Shown: positions 55,253-64,000 of the stretch, piece after piece
Numbering within the stretch: position 1 is the stretch's first letter
Layout of the letters: every line of letters begins with the position of its first letter
Source: Poseidonibacter antarcticus
Lineage (GTDB): Bacteria > Campylobacterota > Campylobacteria > Campylobacterales > Arcobacteraceae
Assembly (NCBI RefSeq): GCF_003667345.1
Contig: NZ_RCWF01000002.1
Location: 310,001 to 374,000, forward strand
Direction: 5' to 3'
Length of the DNA: 64,000 bases
Program-made: the position numbers and the translations under genes
The notes under the pieces: model-generated
Told to the model about the DNA's origin: nothing
Databases searched by the model: none
What the model saw: only the letters and a program-made list of their open reading frames with translations

Positions 55253-55292
55253 TGAAAACTAGCTGATAATAAACTTTTATAGCTAGTTTTCA
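55253..55292 (-). terminator. Terminator of the AGCS symporter gene
   Basis: A perfect 12-bp stem (55253-55264 and 55281-55292) with a 16-base loop 21 bases past the stop. Confidence 0.65.
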
Positions 55293-55312
55293 TAATAATT
55301 TTATCTTAGGTA

Positions 55313-56755
55313 TTAAACTTTGGCTTTTTTATCATTGATATTATTTACAATTTCTTTCCATGTATCTTTATCAATTTTGAATTCTGTATAATCTTTATAT
55401 CTTAAAACAGGTTTTTTACCCTCTTTTAATTGTCTATCATAACCTTTGATTAATCGTAATACAGGTTTATATAAAATTGCAATTACAACTAAGTTAATAA
55501 CAGCTAATAATCCCATTGTTAAATCAGCAAATGAGAAAATTGATGCTAAATCTTGAAATGATCCCCAAACAATTAAGGCAATACATAAGATTTTAAAAGC
55601 TGTAAAGAAAGTTTTATTTCCCTTACTTACAAAGTTAAGACTATTTTCTGCAAGATAATAGTTGTATAACATTGAAGAAAAACCAAATAAGAATAATGCA
55701 ATTGTTACAAAATATCCACCATAAGGTCCAACTTGTGCAACTAATGCATTTTGAGTTAATAATACACCCTCAACACCTTGTACACCTGGAGTATAAACAC
55801 CTGATAAAAGAATGATAAAAGCTGTACAAGAACATAAAATAATAGTATCAATAAATACTGAAAAAGATTGAACAATACCTTGTTGAACAGGATGAGCTAC
55901 ATAAGCAACAGCTGCAACGTTTGGTGCTGAACCTAATCCTGCTTCATTTGAGAACATACCTCTTTTTGCACCTTGTAAAATAACAGCACCAATACCACCA
56001 CCAATAGCAGAGCTTGGATTAAATGCTTCTGTTACAATCATTGTAATTAAATCAGGAATTTTTTCTATATTTAAAGCAATAACAACAATTGCAATTAATA
56101 AATAACCAACAGCCATAACAGGTACAATAACTTCAGAGAACTTAGAAATTCGTTTAATTCCACCGAAAATAGCAAATCCAAATATTACTGTGATTACTAA
56201 ACCTGTAATCCATACAGGAATATCAAATGATGATTCAAATGAAGTAGAAATAATAAAAGATTGAGTTGCATTAAATGCGAAACCAAAAGTAATCATTAAA
56301 AGAATAGAAATAACAATCCCTAACCATCTTTGTCCTAAAGCTTTAGTAACATAATAAGCAGGTCCTCCTCTATATACACCTGAGTCTAGACCATCTTTTT
56401 CTTTATATAATTGGGCTAAAGAACACTCAAAGAAACTTGTACTCATACCAATTAAACCAATAATCCACATCCAAAAAACAGCACCTGGACCACCAAGAGT
56501 AATAGCAACAGCAACACCTGCGATATTTCCACCACCAACTCTTCCAGCAACGCTTAACATCAATGCTTGGAAAGAACTAATATGACCCTCTTTTTCATGA
56601 GAAGTATCTCTTAAAATATTAAACATTTTAAAAAAATATCTAAATTGAACAAACCTTGAAGTTATTGTAAAAAATATTCCTAATGCAGGAAGTAAATATA
56701 TTAAAATATTTCCCCAAATAAGATTATTTAGAAATGTATTTATTTCAGCTAACAT
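55313..56755 (-). CDS. Alanine/glycine:cation symporter (AGCS family)
   Basis: About 480 residues with 10-11 membrane helices. The AGCS signatures G-R-V-G-G-G-N-I-A-G-V-A and G-A-K-R-G-M-F-S-N-E-A-G-L-G-S-A-P are clear. It imports alanine or glycine with sodium. The longer frame from a TTG at 56791 is unlikely: the ATG at 56755 has an AAAGGAG site 6 bases upstream. It is flanked by two kinase systems on the same strand; the upstream cache kinase could sense its substrate or related amino acids. Confidence 0.93.
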   Translation of the reverse strand: MLAEINTFLNNLIWGNILIYLLPALGIFFTITSRFVQFRYFFKMFNILRDTSHEKEGHISSFQALMLSVAGRVGGGNIAGVAVAITLGGPGAVFWMWIIGLIGMSTSFFECSLAQLYKEKDGLDSGVYRGGPAYYVTKALGQRWLGIVISILLMITFGFAFNATQSFIISTSFESSFDIPVWITGLVITVIFGFAIFGGIKRISKFSEVIVPVMAVGYLLIAIVVIALNIEKIPDLITMIVTEAFNPSSAIGGGIGAVILQGAKRGMFSNEAGLGSAPNVAAVAYVAHPVQQGIVQSFSVFIDTIILCSCTAFIILLSGVYTPGVQGVEGVLLTQNALVAQVGPYGGYFVTIALFLFGFSSMLYNYYLAENSLNFVSKGNKTFFTAFKILCIALIVWGSFQDLASIFSFADLTMGLLAVINLVVIAILYKPVLRLIKGYDRQLKEGKKPVLRYKDYTEFKIDKDTWKEIVNNINDKKAKV

Positions 56756-56835
56756 TTTTCTCCTTTTATTTAGAAAAATTTTAGCATTCAAAAGAGTATT
56801 AAAAGTGTGTTTTATAAAAAAATATAATTTTTAAT

Positions 56836-58767
56836 TCAATTTTTTTCTGGAAGTGGCAAAATAATCTTGAATAAAGCACCTGTATATTGTTTATTTTTAT
56901 AAGTGAATTTATTATTTTGTACTTCAATTATTCCATTCATATGTCTTGAAATTATCTCTTGTGAAATATAAAGTCCAAGTCCAGTACCTTGTGATTTATG
57001 TTTAGTTGTAAAATAAGGTTCAAAGATTCTTTTTATTAAATCATCTTTAATCCCTCCTGCATTATCTTTTATTTTAATAATAACATTTCCATTTTCTCTA
57101 TAAACATTTATAAATACATATTTATACGTGCTATCCTCACAAAAAGCATCAAGTGAATTATTTATAATATTTAATAAAACTTGAATTAATTCTCTTTCAT
57201 ATCCTTCAACTTTTAAAGTTTCAATATCTTTTATAAAAATAACATCATTAGTATTTAATTGGGCAGCTAAAAGTTTAAATGTTTTTTCAATTGGTTTATC
57301 AAGCATAAATATTGTTTTTTCCTTGTCAGGTTTAAAAAAATCTTTAAAATCATCAATTGTATTAGATAAATGTTCTGCAGTGGTACTAATAGTATCCATA
57401 GAATCAAAAAGAGTTTTATCTGTAAGGCAGTTCATTTCTTTTTGTATTTTTACCCCAGATGAAGCAGTAGTTATTATAGATAGTGGTTGTCTCCATTGAT
57501 GCGCAATATTTCCAATCATTTCACCCATTGCTGCTAATTTTGACTTTTGAGAAAGCAACTCATATTGTTTCTCATTTTTTTTAATATGTTGATCTATACT
57601 TATTTTATATTCATTAAATCTTTTTTCAATGAGTTTAGAAATTAAAAAAGATATTAATAATAAAGATACCGTAACAATAAAAGAAATTAAATATAAGATT
57701 TTTAAATCATTATCATATTTTATACTTAATTTTTCTTTTTCATTATCAATTAAAACTTGAATATCATTCATATAAAAACCTGTAGAAATTATCCAATCCC
57801 ATTTGGGTATTAATTTTGTATAAATTATCTTTTCTTTTGGTATTGATGTATTTATTTTAGGAAACTTTATATTTATATAACCTCCATTTTTTGAAATAGT
57901 TCTTATATCTTTTATATTTATATTTGCATTATATTTCTTAATAATTTCAAATACACTCTTTCCTATAAAATTACTGTTTTTATGTTTGATATATTTATTG
58001 TTCTCATCAACTATTATAAAATATTTATTTATATTTTTAAATTTTCTTATATTAAGTTCTTCTAAAATATTCTTTTTAACCGTTGCTGTAAAATCATCTA
58101 CATACTCTCCTGTGCCAATATACCACCCAAGTTCATAAATATTTTTTCTTAAACCTATTTTTTTATATTCTTTAGGACTATTTTTATATTTTTGCCAATA
58201 CCAAGTATCATACACTTCATCATTATTTTCTAATAATTTTAATGCTTTTTTAATAGAATACTCGCCCTTACTATTCTTATAATTTAAAAAATTTATCCCT
58301 TCAGAACTAGGAATTAAAGTATGAATAATATTAACACCTTGTTTATCTGAAATAAAGAAATAACCTCTACTATCATTAAATCGAAATCCTTTAAGTACTG
58401 TTCTTAGAATATTTGTTATTTCATCTTTTGTATATATATCTTTGTATTCATTATAGATACTTAATGTTATTGAATGAGCTTCATAGACTTTTTCTGAAAG
58501 AAATTTTTTTAAATTTTTTTCTGTAGTTGTTTGTTTTGTAACAATTTGGGAGTAAATATTTTCAACTTGTTCTTTAATAATTAATTTTTTATTATAGATA
58601 AATTTTTCTTCAATATCATTTTTAATTTTCTCAAAATCTGACTTATTTTGAGTATATAAAAATATTGTAGCAAATATTGAGATTATTAAAATAAATATAG
58701 GAAGAGCATACCTAATAATAAAAAGTAATTTATTCTCATTTCTTAAATCAATATTATAATTTATCAT
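56836..58767 (-). CDS. Double-cache sensor histidine kinase, 643 aa
   Basis: Membrane helices at about 15-38 and 355-378 enclose a 315-residue periplasmic sensor. Two cache repeats are visible: R-G-Y-F-F-I-S-D-K-Q-G ending G-W-Y-I-G-T-G-E-Y-V-D-D, and Y-F-I-I-V-D-E-N-N-K ending W-D-W-I-I-S-T-G-F-Y-M-N-D. Such domains bind small organic or amino acids. The kinase part has H423 in I-A-H-Q-W-R-Q-P-L, then D-N-A-G-G-I and G-T-G-L-G-L-Y. No regulator gene is adjacent downstream; the AGCS symporter is the next gene (80 bases). The regulator at 53392 is the nearest possible partner. Confidence 0.92.
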   Translation of the reverse strand: MINYNIDLRNENKLLFIIRYALPIFILIISIFATIFLYTQNKSDFEKIKNDIEEKFIYNKKLIIKEQVENIYSQIVTKQTTTEKNLKKFLSEKVYEAHSITLSIYNEYKDIYTKDEITNILRTVLKGFRFNDSRGYFFISDKQGVNIIHTLIPSSEGINFLNYKNSKGEYSIKKALKLLENNDEVYDTWYWQKYKNSPKEYKKIGLRKNIYELGWYIGTGEYVDDFTATVKKNILEELNIRKFKNINKYFIIVDENNKYIKHKNSNFIGKSVFEIIKKYNANINIKDIRTISKNGGYINIKFPKINTSIPKEKIIYTKLIPKWDWIISTGFYMNDIQVLIDNEKEKLSIKYDNDLKILYLISFIVTVSLLLISFLISKLIEKRFNEYKISIDQHIKKNEKQYELLSQKSKLAAMGEMIGNIAHQWRQPLSIITTASSGVKIQKEMNCLTDKTLFDSMDTISTTAEHLSNTIDDFKDFFKPDKEKTIFMLDKPIEKTFKLLAAQLNTNDVIFIKDIETLKVEGYERELIQVLLNIINNSLDAFCEDSTYKYVFINVYRENGNVIIKIKDNAGGIKDDLIKRIFEPYFTTKHKSQGTGLGLYISQEIISRHMNGIIEVQNNKFTYKNKQYTGALFKIILPLPEKN

Positions 58768-58841
58768 TTAATTAGAAAAACTCCTTTATTTTATAAAGTT
58801 TATCATAAAGAGATGAAATATATATGATTTTTAGAAATTAC

Positions 58842-58870
58842 TTTACATTTTGGATAAAATTAATTATAAT
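58842..58870 (+). promoter_or_regulatory. Near-consensus sigma70 promoter for the 42-aa gene
   Basis: -35 TTTACA (58842-58847), 17-base spacer, -10 TATAAT (58865-58870): the cleanest promoter in the window. It places the transcript start near 58877, about 20 bases before the ATG at 58896. Confidence 0.7.
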
Positions 58871-58895
58871 TGTCAAAAAAAGAAAAGGACTTATT

Positions 58896-59024
58896 ATGGC
58901 TACTTTATCAAATTCAAATATACAAAAAAATATGATAGAAGAAATAAACTCTATATTTATAGATTTTTTCCAAATAGTAAAAACTTTTGTATATAAACAT
59001 CATAAGATAATAGGATATTTTTAA
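58896..59024 (+). CDS. Orphan small protein, 42 aa, with own promoter and terminator
   Basis: I do not recognise it. It begins M-A-T-L-S-N-S-N-I-Q and has an amphipathic or hydrophobic stretch (I-N-S-I-F-I-D-F-F-Q-I-V-K-T-F-V) followed by a basic tail (K-H-H-K). It could associate with the membrane surface. AAAAGGA lies 6 bases before the ATG. A longer frame from 58824 is excluded because that start lies upstream of the promoter. The stop codon is in the loop region of a very strong terminator. An alternative is that the RNA itself is the product. Confidence 0.6.
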   Translation: MATLSNSNIQKNMIEEINSIFIDFFQIVKTFVYKHHKIIGYF

Positions 59025-59041
59025 TATCCTATTATCTTTTT
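59004..59041 (+). terminator. Strong terminator of the 42-aa gene
   Basis: A perfect 15-bp stem (59004-59018 and 59024-59038), loop of five, then a T run. Confidence 0.88.
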
Positions 59042-59098
59042 AATCAATAACAAAATTTCCAAAAATTTTAAAATCCAAAAAAATTACAAAGTATTCAA

Positions 59099-60013
59099 AT
59101 GATCCATATATTTACAGCACTTATTCCTATTTTTTCTTTAATAATGATTGGTTATTTCTTTAAAAGAATAAAATTTCCATCTTATGAGTTTTGGCCAAAT
59201 GCCGATAAACTAACATATTATATTTTAATGCCTTCATTATTAATATATAAGTTATCAACTGCATCATTGGATTCATTAAATAGTATTGATTATATATTAA
59301 CTGCTTTGATTGCAATATTTATTGTTTTACTTATATTAGTTGTGTTTAATAATCTTTTTAACTCTGAAGAATCTTCTTTTACTTCAATTGTTCAAGGTGG
59401 AATAAGATTTAATACTTATGTTTTTTTAGCTCTTGCAGATGCTGTTTTAGGTGATAATGGTATTGTTTTAGCTGCTATTTTACTTACTTTTGTAATACCT
59501 TTTATAAATATTTTATGTATTAGTGTTTTTGCCTTGTATATTAGTGAAAATAAATTAACTTTTATTTATCTTCTTAAATCAATAGTTAAAAACCCTTTAA
59601 TTATTGGATGTGTTATTGGAGGAAGTATTAATTTTATAGGATTTGAATTTCCTATAATTATTCAAAATACTATTCAAATACTAGGACAAGCAGCACTTCC
59701 TTTGGGACTTTTATCAATTGGTTTTGGATTAGTTTTAAGAGAGATTAAATCTTCTAAAAAAGATATAGTTATATCTTCATTTGCAAAGTTTTTATTAATG
59801 CCTATTGTTATGTATGCAGTTGCTAAATATTTTGATTTGGATTCTCAAACGATTATAGTTTTACTTATTTTTGCAGTTATGCCAACAGCTCCTAGTGCTT
59901 TTATTTTAGCTCGTCAATTAGGTGGAAATATTGGATTAATGTCTTCTATTATAACAGTGCAAACACTTATGTCTTCACTGTTTATAATAGTTGTTTTACA
60001 CTATTTTATGTAA
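59099..60013 (+). CDS. AEC-family transporter (auxin efflux carrier-like)
   Basis: 304 residues with about ten membrane helices in the two inverted halves of the AEC family. L-M-P-S-L-L-I-Y and M-P-T-A-P-S-A-F-I-L-A-R-Q resemble the family's two crossover/substrate regions. Bacterial members move organic acids such as malate; the substrate is unknown here. No good ribosome-binding site is visible before the ATG at 59099. It converges with the MFS gene, 2 bases between stops. Confidence 0.88.
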   Translation: MIHIFTALIPIFSLIMIGYFFKRIKFPSYEFWPNADKLTYYILMPSLLIYKLSTASLDSLNSIDYILTALIAIFIVLLILVVFNNLFNSEESSFTSIVQGGIRFNTYVFLALADAVLGDNGIVLAAILLTFVIPFINILCISVFALYISENKLTFIYLLKSIVKNPLIIGCVIGGSINFIGFEFPIIIQNTIQILGQAALPLGLLSIGFGLVLREIKSSKKDIVISSFAKFLLMPIVMYAVAKYFDLDSQTIIVLLIFAVMPTAPSAFILARQLGGNIGLMSSIITVQTLMSSLFIIVVLHYFM

Positions 60014-60015
60014 GT

Positions 60016-61209
60016 TTATTCGCTAAGTTTTTTAATTAAAGTAGTTTCATATCCTCTTACAGGATTTCGTGGAATTAAAAAAGATAAAACTATAGAAATA
60101 ATTGCAATTAATCCACCAATTATAAATACAAGCGAGTTAGAATACATCCAAACTAAACCTAATAATACAGGTAAAAATACTGCTGCTATATGATTTATTG
60201 TAAATGAAACTGCACTAGCACTTGCAATATCTTTTGGATCTGCTATTTTTTGGAAATATGTTTTAAGAGCAATTGCCATTGCAAATAAAAGATGATCGAC
60301 AATATAAAGAGCAAATGCAATATATAGATTTTGGACAAAAGCATAAGATATAAAAACAATAACTAAACCAATATATTCATATCTTAAGCTAACTCTTTCA
60401 CCAAAAACTGAAATAAATTTACCGATTTTAGGAGCTAAATACATATTTAAAATTGAGTTTATAAAAAGCAAGATAATCATATTATGAATATCAACACCAA
60501 ACTTTTCTACAAGTAAGAATCCTGCAAATACAACAAAGATTTGTCTTCTTGCACCTGCAAAAAAAGTTAAAACATAAAATAACCAATACTCTTTTTTCAA
60601 TCTTATTTTTCTATCTTGAATAACTGCTTCTTTAAAATGAGTAAAAGCAAACCACGAAACAATGGCTAAAAATGCACTAATTCCACCAAAGATTAAATAT
60701 ACATATTTATATTCTACTGCTAAATAATTCATTAGAATATATATCAAAATAAATACACTAAGCCCTGTAAATGATTTAATAGCTGATATTTTTCCTAAAA
60801 TTATAGGAGCTTTTTTCTTCTCTAACCATTGTAAACTCAAAGATTGATTTAATGTTTCTAAATAATGAAAACCCAAAGACATAATAATAGTTGTCATATA
60901 TAAGCCAAAAGCCGTAGGGAAAAATCCTGTTAAAGCTGTACCAAGTCCTAGTAATAACATAGAAATATAAACCAATCGTTGTTGAGCAATAAGAGCTAAA
61001 ACTAAAATAACTGTAAAAGCTAAAAATCCAGGTATTTCTCTTAGACTTTGTAATATTCCTATTTGACTTCCAGTAAATGAAGCTACTTCAATAGTAAAGT
61101 TATTTAGTAAACTCATCCAAGCTGAAAATGAAATCACCATTGAAATAGACATCACATAAAGTAGTGATTCTTTTGATGTAGTTATTCTAGTAAAAAAAGT
61201 TTTTTTCAA
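60016..61209 (-). CDS. MFS transporter (possible TTG start)
   Basis: 397 residues from a TTG at 61209 that overlaps the TGA stop of the TSUP gene in the TTGA manner seen also at mod. About 12 membrane helices. Substrate not recognisable. If TTG is not used, an ATG 19 codons on would still keep all membrane helices. Operon with the TSUP gene. Confidence 0.8.
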   Translation of the reverse strand: MKKTFFTRITTSKESLLYVMSISMVISFSAWMSLLNNFTIEVASFTGSQIGILQSLREIPGFLAFTVILVLALIAQQRLVYISMLLLGLGTALTGFFPTAFGLYMTTIIMSLGFHYLETLNQSLSLQWLEKKKAPIILGKISAIKSFTGLSVFILIYILMNYLAVEYKYVYLIFGGISAFLAIVSWFAFTHFKEAVIQDRKIRLKKEYWLFYVLTFFAGARRQIFVVFAGFLLVEKFGVDIHNMIILLFINSILNMYLAPKIGKFISVFGERVSLRYEYIGLVIVFISYAFVQNLYIAFALYIVDHLLFAMAIALKTYFQKIADPKDIASASAVSFTINHIAAVFLPVLLGLVWMYSNSLVFIIGGLIAIISIVLSFLIPRNPVRGYETTLIKKLSE

Positions 61210-61919
61210 AGAAATACGCCAATAATTACTTTAATAGCAAGTGCTGAAAGTAACACTTTTAAAAGCATTAAAAACTTTTTACCATCTATTTTATCTCTTA
61301 GTTTTGTTCCAGTATAAGATCCAGCAACTGCTCCAATAATCATAGCAACAATAATTCCAATATAATCAAAAAATACAAAACCAAAATACATAAAAACAAA
61401 TACTTTTAAAATATGAGTAATACTCATTAAAGCAGCACCAGTTGCAACTACTTTGTCTTTATCTTTATAATCTTTTAAAAGTAAAGTCATAGTAAGTGGA
61501 CCCGTAGCTCCTACAACAATTGATAAACCTGTTTGTAAGAAACCAACTAAATAGTAGTTTTCATATTTTTTAATCTTATCATTGAATTTTGCAGACCATA
61601 ATGATAATAAAATATAAAATCCAATAAATAAAGGCACATATTCCAAAGAAATCATAGATAAAATTGATGCAAAAAGTGCAATTCCAAAAATAGAACCTAT
61701 TAAAAACTTTGGTATAGTTTCATATTGAACATCTTTATATCCAAAAACTGCACGTGAGAAGTTGCTTGACATTTGTGTTAGTCCATGCACAGGTATAAGT
61801 GCATTTAGAGGTAAAAAAGCTGGAAGAATTGCAATTAACATCATTCCTCCACCAATTCCAACAACTCCTGCAATTGTTGAAGTAAAAAAGGTAAGTAAAC
61901 CTAAAAATAACTCGTTCAT
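61206..61919 (-). CDS. TSUP-family (TauE/SafE) permease
   Basis: About 237 residues with 7-8 membrane helices. The G-I-G-G-G-M-M-L-I-A-I-L-P and later G-A-T-G-P-L-T-M-T stretches mark the TauE/SafE family, which exports sulfite or sulfoacetate or moves other small sulfur or organic anions. The start is set at the ATG 61919 with AGGGA 6 bases upstream; a frame from 61955 would add 12 residues with no ribosome-binding site. Coupled with the MFS gene downstream. A sulfite-export role is tempting given SorAB, but it is 50 kb away. Confidence 0.88.
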   Translation of the reverse strand: MNELFLGLLTFFTSTIAGVVGIGGGMMLIAILPAFLPLNALIPVHGLTQMSSNFSRAVFGYKDVQYETIPKFLIGSIFGIALFASILSMISLEYVPLFIGFYILLSLWSAKFNDKIKKYENYYLVGFLQTGLSIVVGATGPLTMTLLLKDYKDKDKVVATGAALMSITHILKVFVFMYFGFVFFDYIGIIVAMIIGAVAGSYTGTKLRDKIDGKKFLMLLKVLLSALAIKVIIGVFL

Positions 61920-62012
61920 AAAAGTCCCTAATTTTAATATATTGTAAAATACCAAATAATGGCTTATTTATCAAAATAAATATATACTTCCGTTTAACAA
62001 AAAAGGAAGAAT

Positions 62013-62264
62013 ATGGATATTTACCACTGGATCGGCTTTGTAGGAATGGCATTTGTAGTTATTGCATATTTATTTTTACAAATAAATAAATATACAATTA
62101 AATCAATACAATATCAATTATTAAACTTAGTAGGTGCAATTTTGCTTTTAATTTCACTTTGTGTACATTTTAATTTTGGTTCATTTGTTATTGAAATATT
62201 TTGGATAATAATTACAATATATGGAATTAGTAAAAATATAAAAGAGAAGAAAATAAATACATAA
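62013..62264 (+). CDS. CBU_0592-like small membrane protein, 83 aa
   Basis: Three membrane helices (about 5-23, 33-52 and 55-72) with the I-G-F-V-G-M-A-F-V-V-I-A-Y start and a Y-Q-L-L-N-L-V-G-A stretch typical of the CBU_0592 family of small inner-membrane proteins. A GGAAGA ribosome-binding site is present. Function unknown; 21 bases before an APC permease, so the two may be co-transcribed. Confidence 0.8.
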   Translation: MDIYHWIGFVGMAFVVIAYLFLQINKYTIKSIQYQLLNLVGAILLLISLCVHFNFGSFVIEIFWIIITIYGISKNIKEKKINT

Positions 62265-62285
62265 TTTTTATAAAGGATTATTATA

Positions 62286-63575
62286 ATGCAAAGAAAAAAA
62301 TCTTTTGGACTATGGAGTGCAGTATTTTTAGGTATTGGTTCTATGGTAGGAGCTGGTATTTTTGTTCTTCTTGGAGAAGCTGGTGCAATTGCTGGAAATC
62401 TTGTTTGGGTGTCATTTATAATAGGTGGAATAATCGCACTTTTAAGTGGCTATTCATTGGCTAAACTTTCTTCATCATATCCAAGTCGTGGTGGAATTGT
62501 TGAGTATTTAGTTCAGTGTTATGGTGAAGGTGTATTTTCAGGCTCAATTTCTGTACTTTTTTACCTCTCGGCTATGGTTGCTGTTGCAATGGTTGCAAAA
62601 ACTTTTGGAACATACTTAGCTGTACTTATTGGTTTTGATTTAAGTCCTTGGGGGAATATTTTTGCTATTGGAATTTTATTGTTTTTTATGTTTATTAATC
62701 TTGCAGGAAGCTCAATAATTGCTAAAAGTGAGAATATAATTGTACTTATAAAACTTACAATTATCATAATATTTACTGTAATTGTTTTTTTCAATATCCA
62801 ACCTCAATTACTTGTAGTTGATAAATCAATACCAATTTTAAATATTTTTTCTTCTATTGCCTTAACATTTTTTGCTTATGAAGGTTTTAGAGTTATTACT
62901 AATACTGCTGAAGATTTAGAAAACCCTCAAAAAAATATGCTAAAAGCAATGGTTATTTCTATATCTTTAGTTATGTTGCTTTATATCGTAGTAACATTTG
63001 CTGTTTTTGGAAACTTGTCACTTCCTGAGATAATAAAAGCACAAGATTATGCTTTAGCACAAGCTGCAAAACCATCTTTGGGAGAAATTGGCTTTACTAT
63101 TATGGCAATAGCAGCACTTATTTCAACTGCATCATCTATAAATGCAAATCTTTATGCTGTTACAAACTTTACTTATCAAATGGCAATAAATGGAGAACTT
63201 CCAGAAGTTTATAGAAGAAATATTTGGCATAGTAGCGAAGGACTTGTAATAAGTATAGCAATATTGATAGTATTTATTCTATTTTTTAAATTAAGTGAAA
63301 TTGCAGCAGTAGGTTCTATTTCTATTCTTTTTATTCATCTTTTAGTTCATATTGGGCATCTTTTAAAAATCAAAAGAACACATGCTTCTAAGATTCTTGT
63401 TTGTTTTGCTATAATTACTATTAGTATCGCAATAATTTTAGCTTTAAATTATACTTCTAAACATATTCCAAATGTTGGGTATTTTATTGCAGGAGGATTT
63501 GCTTTATCATTTATATTAGAGATTTCATTAAGATTATTAACAAAACGTATAATTAGCAAACAAAGTGGGAAATAA
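62286..63575 (+). CDS. APC-family amino-acid permease
   Basis: 429 residues with 12 membrane helices. It has the APC start G-S-M-V-G-A-G-I-F-V-L-L-G and later F-F-A-Y-E-G-F-R-V-I-T-N-T-A-E-D-L-E-N-P, the helix-6/loop signature of the amino acid/polyamine/organocation family. The substrate cannot be told from sequence. Its stop overlaps the start of the next gene (TAATG). Confidence 0.92.
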   Translation: MQRKKSFGLWSAVFLGIGSMVGAGIFVLLGEAGAIAGNLVWVSFIIGGIIALLSGYSLAKLSSSYPSRGGIVEYLVQCYGEGVFSGSISVLFYLSAMVAVAMVAKTFGTYLAVLIGFDLSPWGNIFAIGILLFFMFINLAGSSIIAKSENIIVLIKLTIIIIFTVIVFFNIQPQLLVVDKSIPILNIFSSIALTFFAYEGFRVITNTAEDLENPQKNMLKAMVISISLVMLLYIVVTFAVFGNLSLPEIIKAQDYALAQAAKPSLGEIGFTIMAIAALISTASSINANLYAVTNFTYQMAINGELPEVYRRNIWHSSEGLVISIAILIVFILFFKLSEIAAVGSISILFIHLLVHIGHLLKIKRTHASKILVCFAIITISIAIILALNYTSKHIPNVGYFIAGGFALSFILEISLRLLTKRIISKQSGK

Positions 63576-64000
63576 TGCAAAAAATAAAATATGTGGGACC
63601 AAAACTAGACATTACACAAAATGGTGTTTTTTTTAAAGATGGAAAAGAAGATAAATATATCTATTTAAAAACTGCTGCTCAAATCTTATTATCAATTGAT
63701 AAAACATATAAAGATAATGAGAATTTTCAAGTGATGATAACAAATCATGATAATTTAAGTGATGAAGATATTACTCAAATAATTAAAAAACATGAACTAC
63801 ATTTAGAAGAGCATATAAAATTAGAAGAACAAAGATATGAACTTCATATAGAAGATGAAATAGAAGAGATTAAAAATAATAAAATACTTAATGATGAAGA
63901 AAAAAAAGTCTGGATAAATAATATCAATATAATGAAAGATTATATGATTCAAAGAGAGATAAATAAGCTTTATTATATTCATCTTATAAAAACTATAAAA
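63575..64000 (+). CDS. Hypothetical protein, cut by window end
   Basis: Starts at an ATG overlapping the permease stop (TAATG) and runs off the right edge with 142 residues visible. The first 35 residues look like a small beta domain (Y-V-G-P-K-L-D-I-T, then G-V-F-F-K-D-G-K-E-D-K-Y); the rest is strongly charged and helical (E/K/H-rich). I do not recognise the family. The tight overlap suggests a job linked with the permease or the same transcript. Confidence 0.7.
   Translation, partial: MQKIKYVGPKLDITQNGVFFKDGKEDKYIYLKTAAQILLSIDKTYKDNENFQVMITNHDNLSDEDITQIIKKHELHLEEHIKLEEQRYELHIEDEIEEIKNNKILNDEEKKVWINNINIMKDYMIQREINKLYYIHLIKTIK

Noticed and set aside
58824-59024. 66-residue version of the small gene
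   Set aside because: Its start lies upstream of the strong promoter at 58842-58870, so the transcript would not contain it; the ATG at 58896 has the ribosome-binding site.
1-64000. CRISPR arrays, tRNA or rRNA genes, intact insertion sequences, prophage genes
   Set aside because: Looked for on both strands by eye; no regularly spaced repeats, transposase frames or RNA-gene signatures were found.

Overview
The window is AT-rich chromosomal DNA of a Campylobacterota bacterium, most likely from the Arcobacter group. The evidence is: a CiaB gene carrying the W-A-D-V-D-R and L-Y-I-G-R-P-A stretches of Arcobacter CiaB; a catalase gene followed by an ankyrin gene, as in Campylobacter; a SorAB sulfite dehydrogenase; histidine kinases with the H-Q-W-R-Q-P-L box typical of the phylum; and a LetB-like seven-MCE protein. 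No rRNA, tRNA, intact insertion sequence, prophage or CRISPR array was seen. Genes are dense and in short operons, and many convergent pairs share a bidirectional hairpin terminator.

Layout. 1-9.2 kb: a cut-off Pit phosphate permease, SstT Ser/Thr symporter, an orphan response regulator, a lipoprotein delta-type carbonic anhydrase, htpG with a CIRCE-like operator, a DoxX-like protein, and a response regulator/kinase/MerR operon. 9.3-19.9 kb: sorAB, an MDR oxidoreductase, the proVWX glycine betaine transporter, ciaB and feoAB. 19.9-29.1 kb: a four-gene Type III-like restriction-modification island (SNF2-type helicase, DUF4391, Mod, Res) with a divergent mini-HTH gene. 29.1-33.6 kb: a PEBP-like protein, ankyrin-catalase, and a FadR-type regulator with an MFS exporter. 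33.6-37.4 kb: a LetAB-like lipid-transport operon with LetA split into two genes. 37.6-44.8 kb: truncated haemoglobin, a GGDEF protein with a degenerate signature, a large NAD-glutamate dehydrogenase, YbaK, an AlkD-like protein and SodB. 44.9-50.3 kb: a cobalamin-riboswitch operon encoding an exported, membrane-anchored CobN-like chelatase with ExbB-like and ExbD-like (DUF2149) partners. 50.4-64 kb: Mn-pyrophosphatase, a one-domain asparaginase plus aspartase, two-component systems around an AGCS symporter, a 42-residue orphan protein, AEC, MFS, TSUP and APC transporters, and a cut-off hypothetical gene.

How it fits together. SstT, AGCS, APC, asparaginase/aspartase and NAD-GDH fit a microaerophile living on amino acids and organic acids. 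Catalase with its ankyrin partner, SodB and FeoAB form an iron/oxidative-stress set. The least explained systems are the riboswitch-controlled exported chelatase operon, which looks like a proton-motive-force-coupled periplasmic metal-tetrapyrrole machine, and the helicase/DUF4391-extended Type III island with a possible operator pair in front of it.
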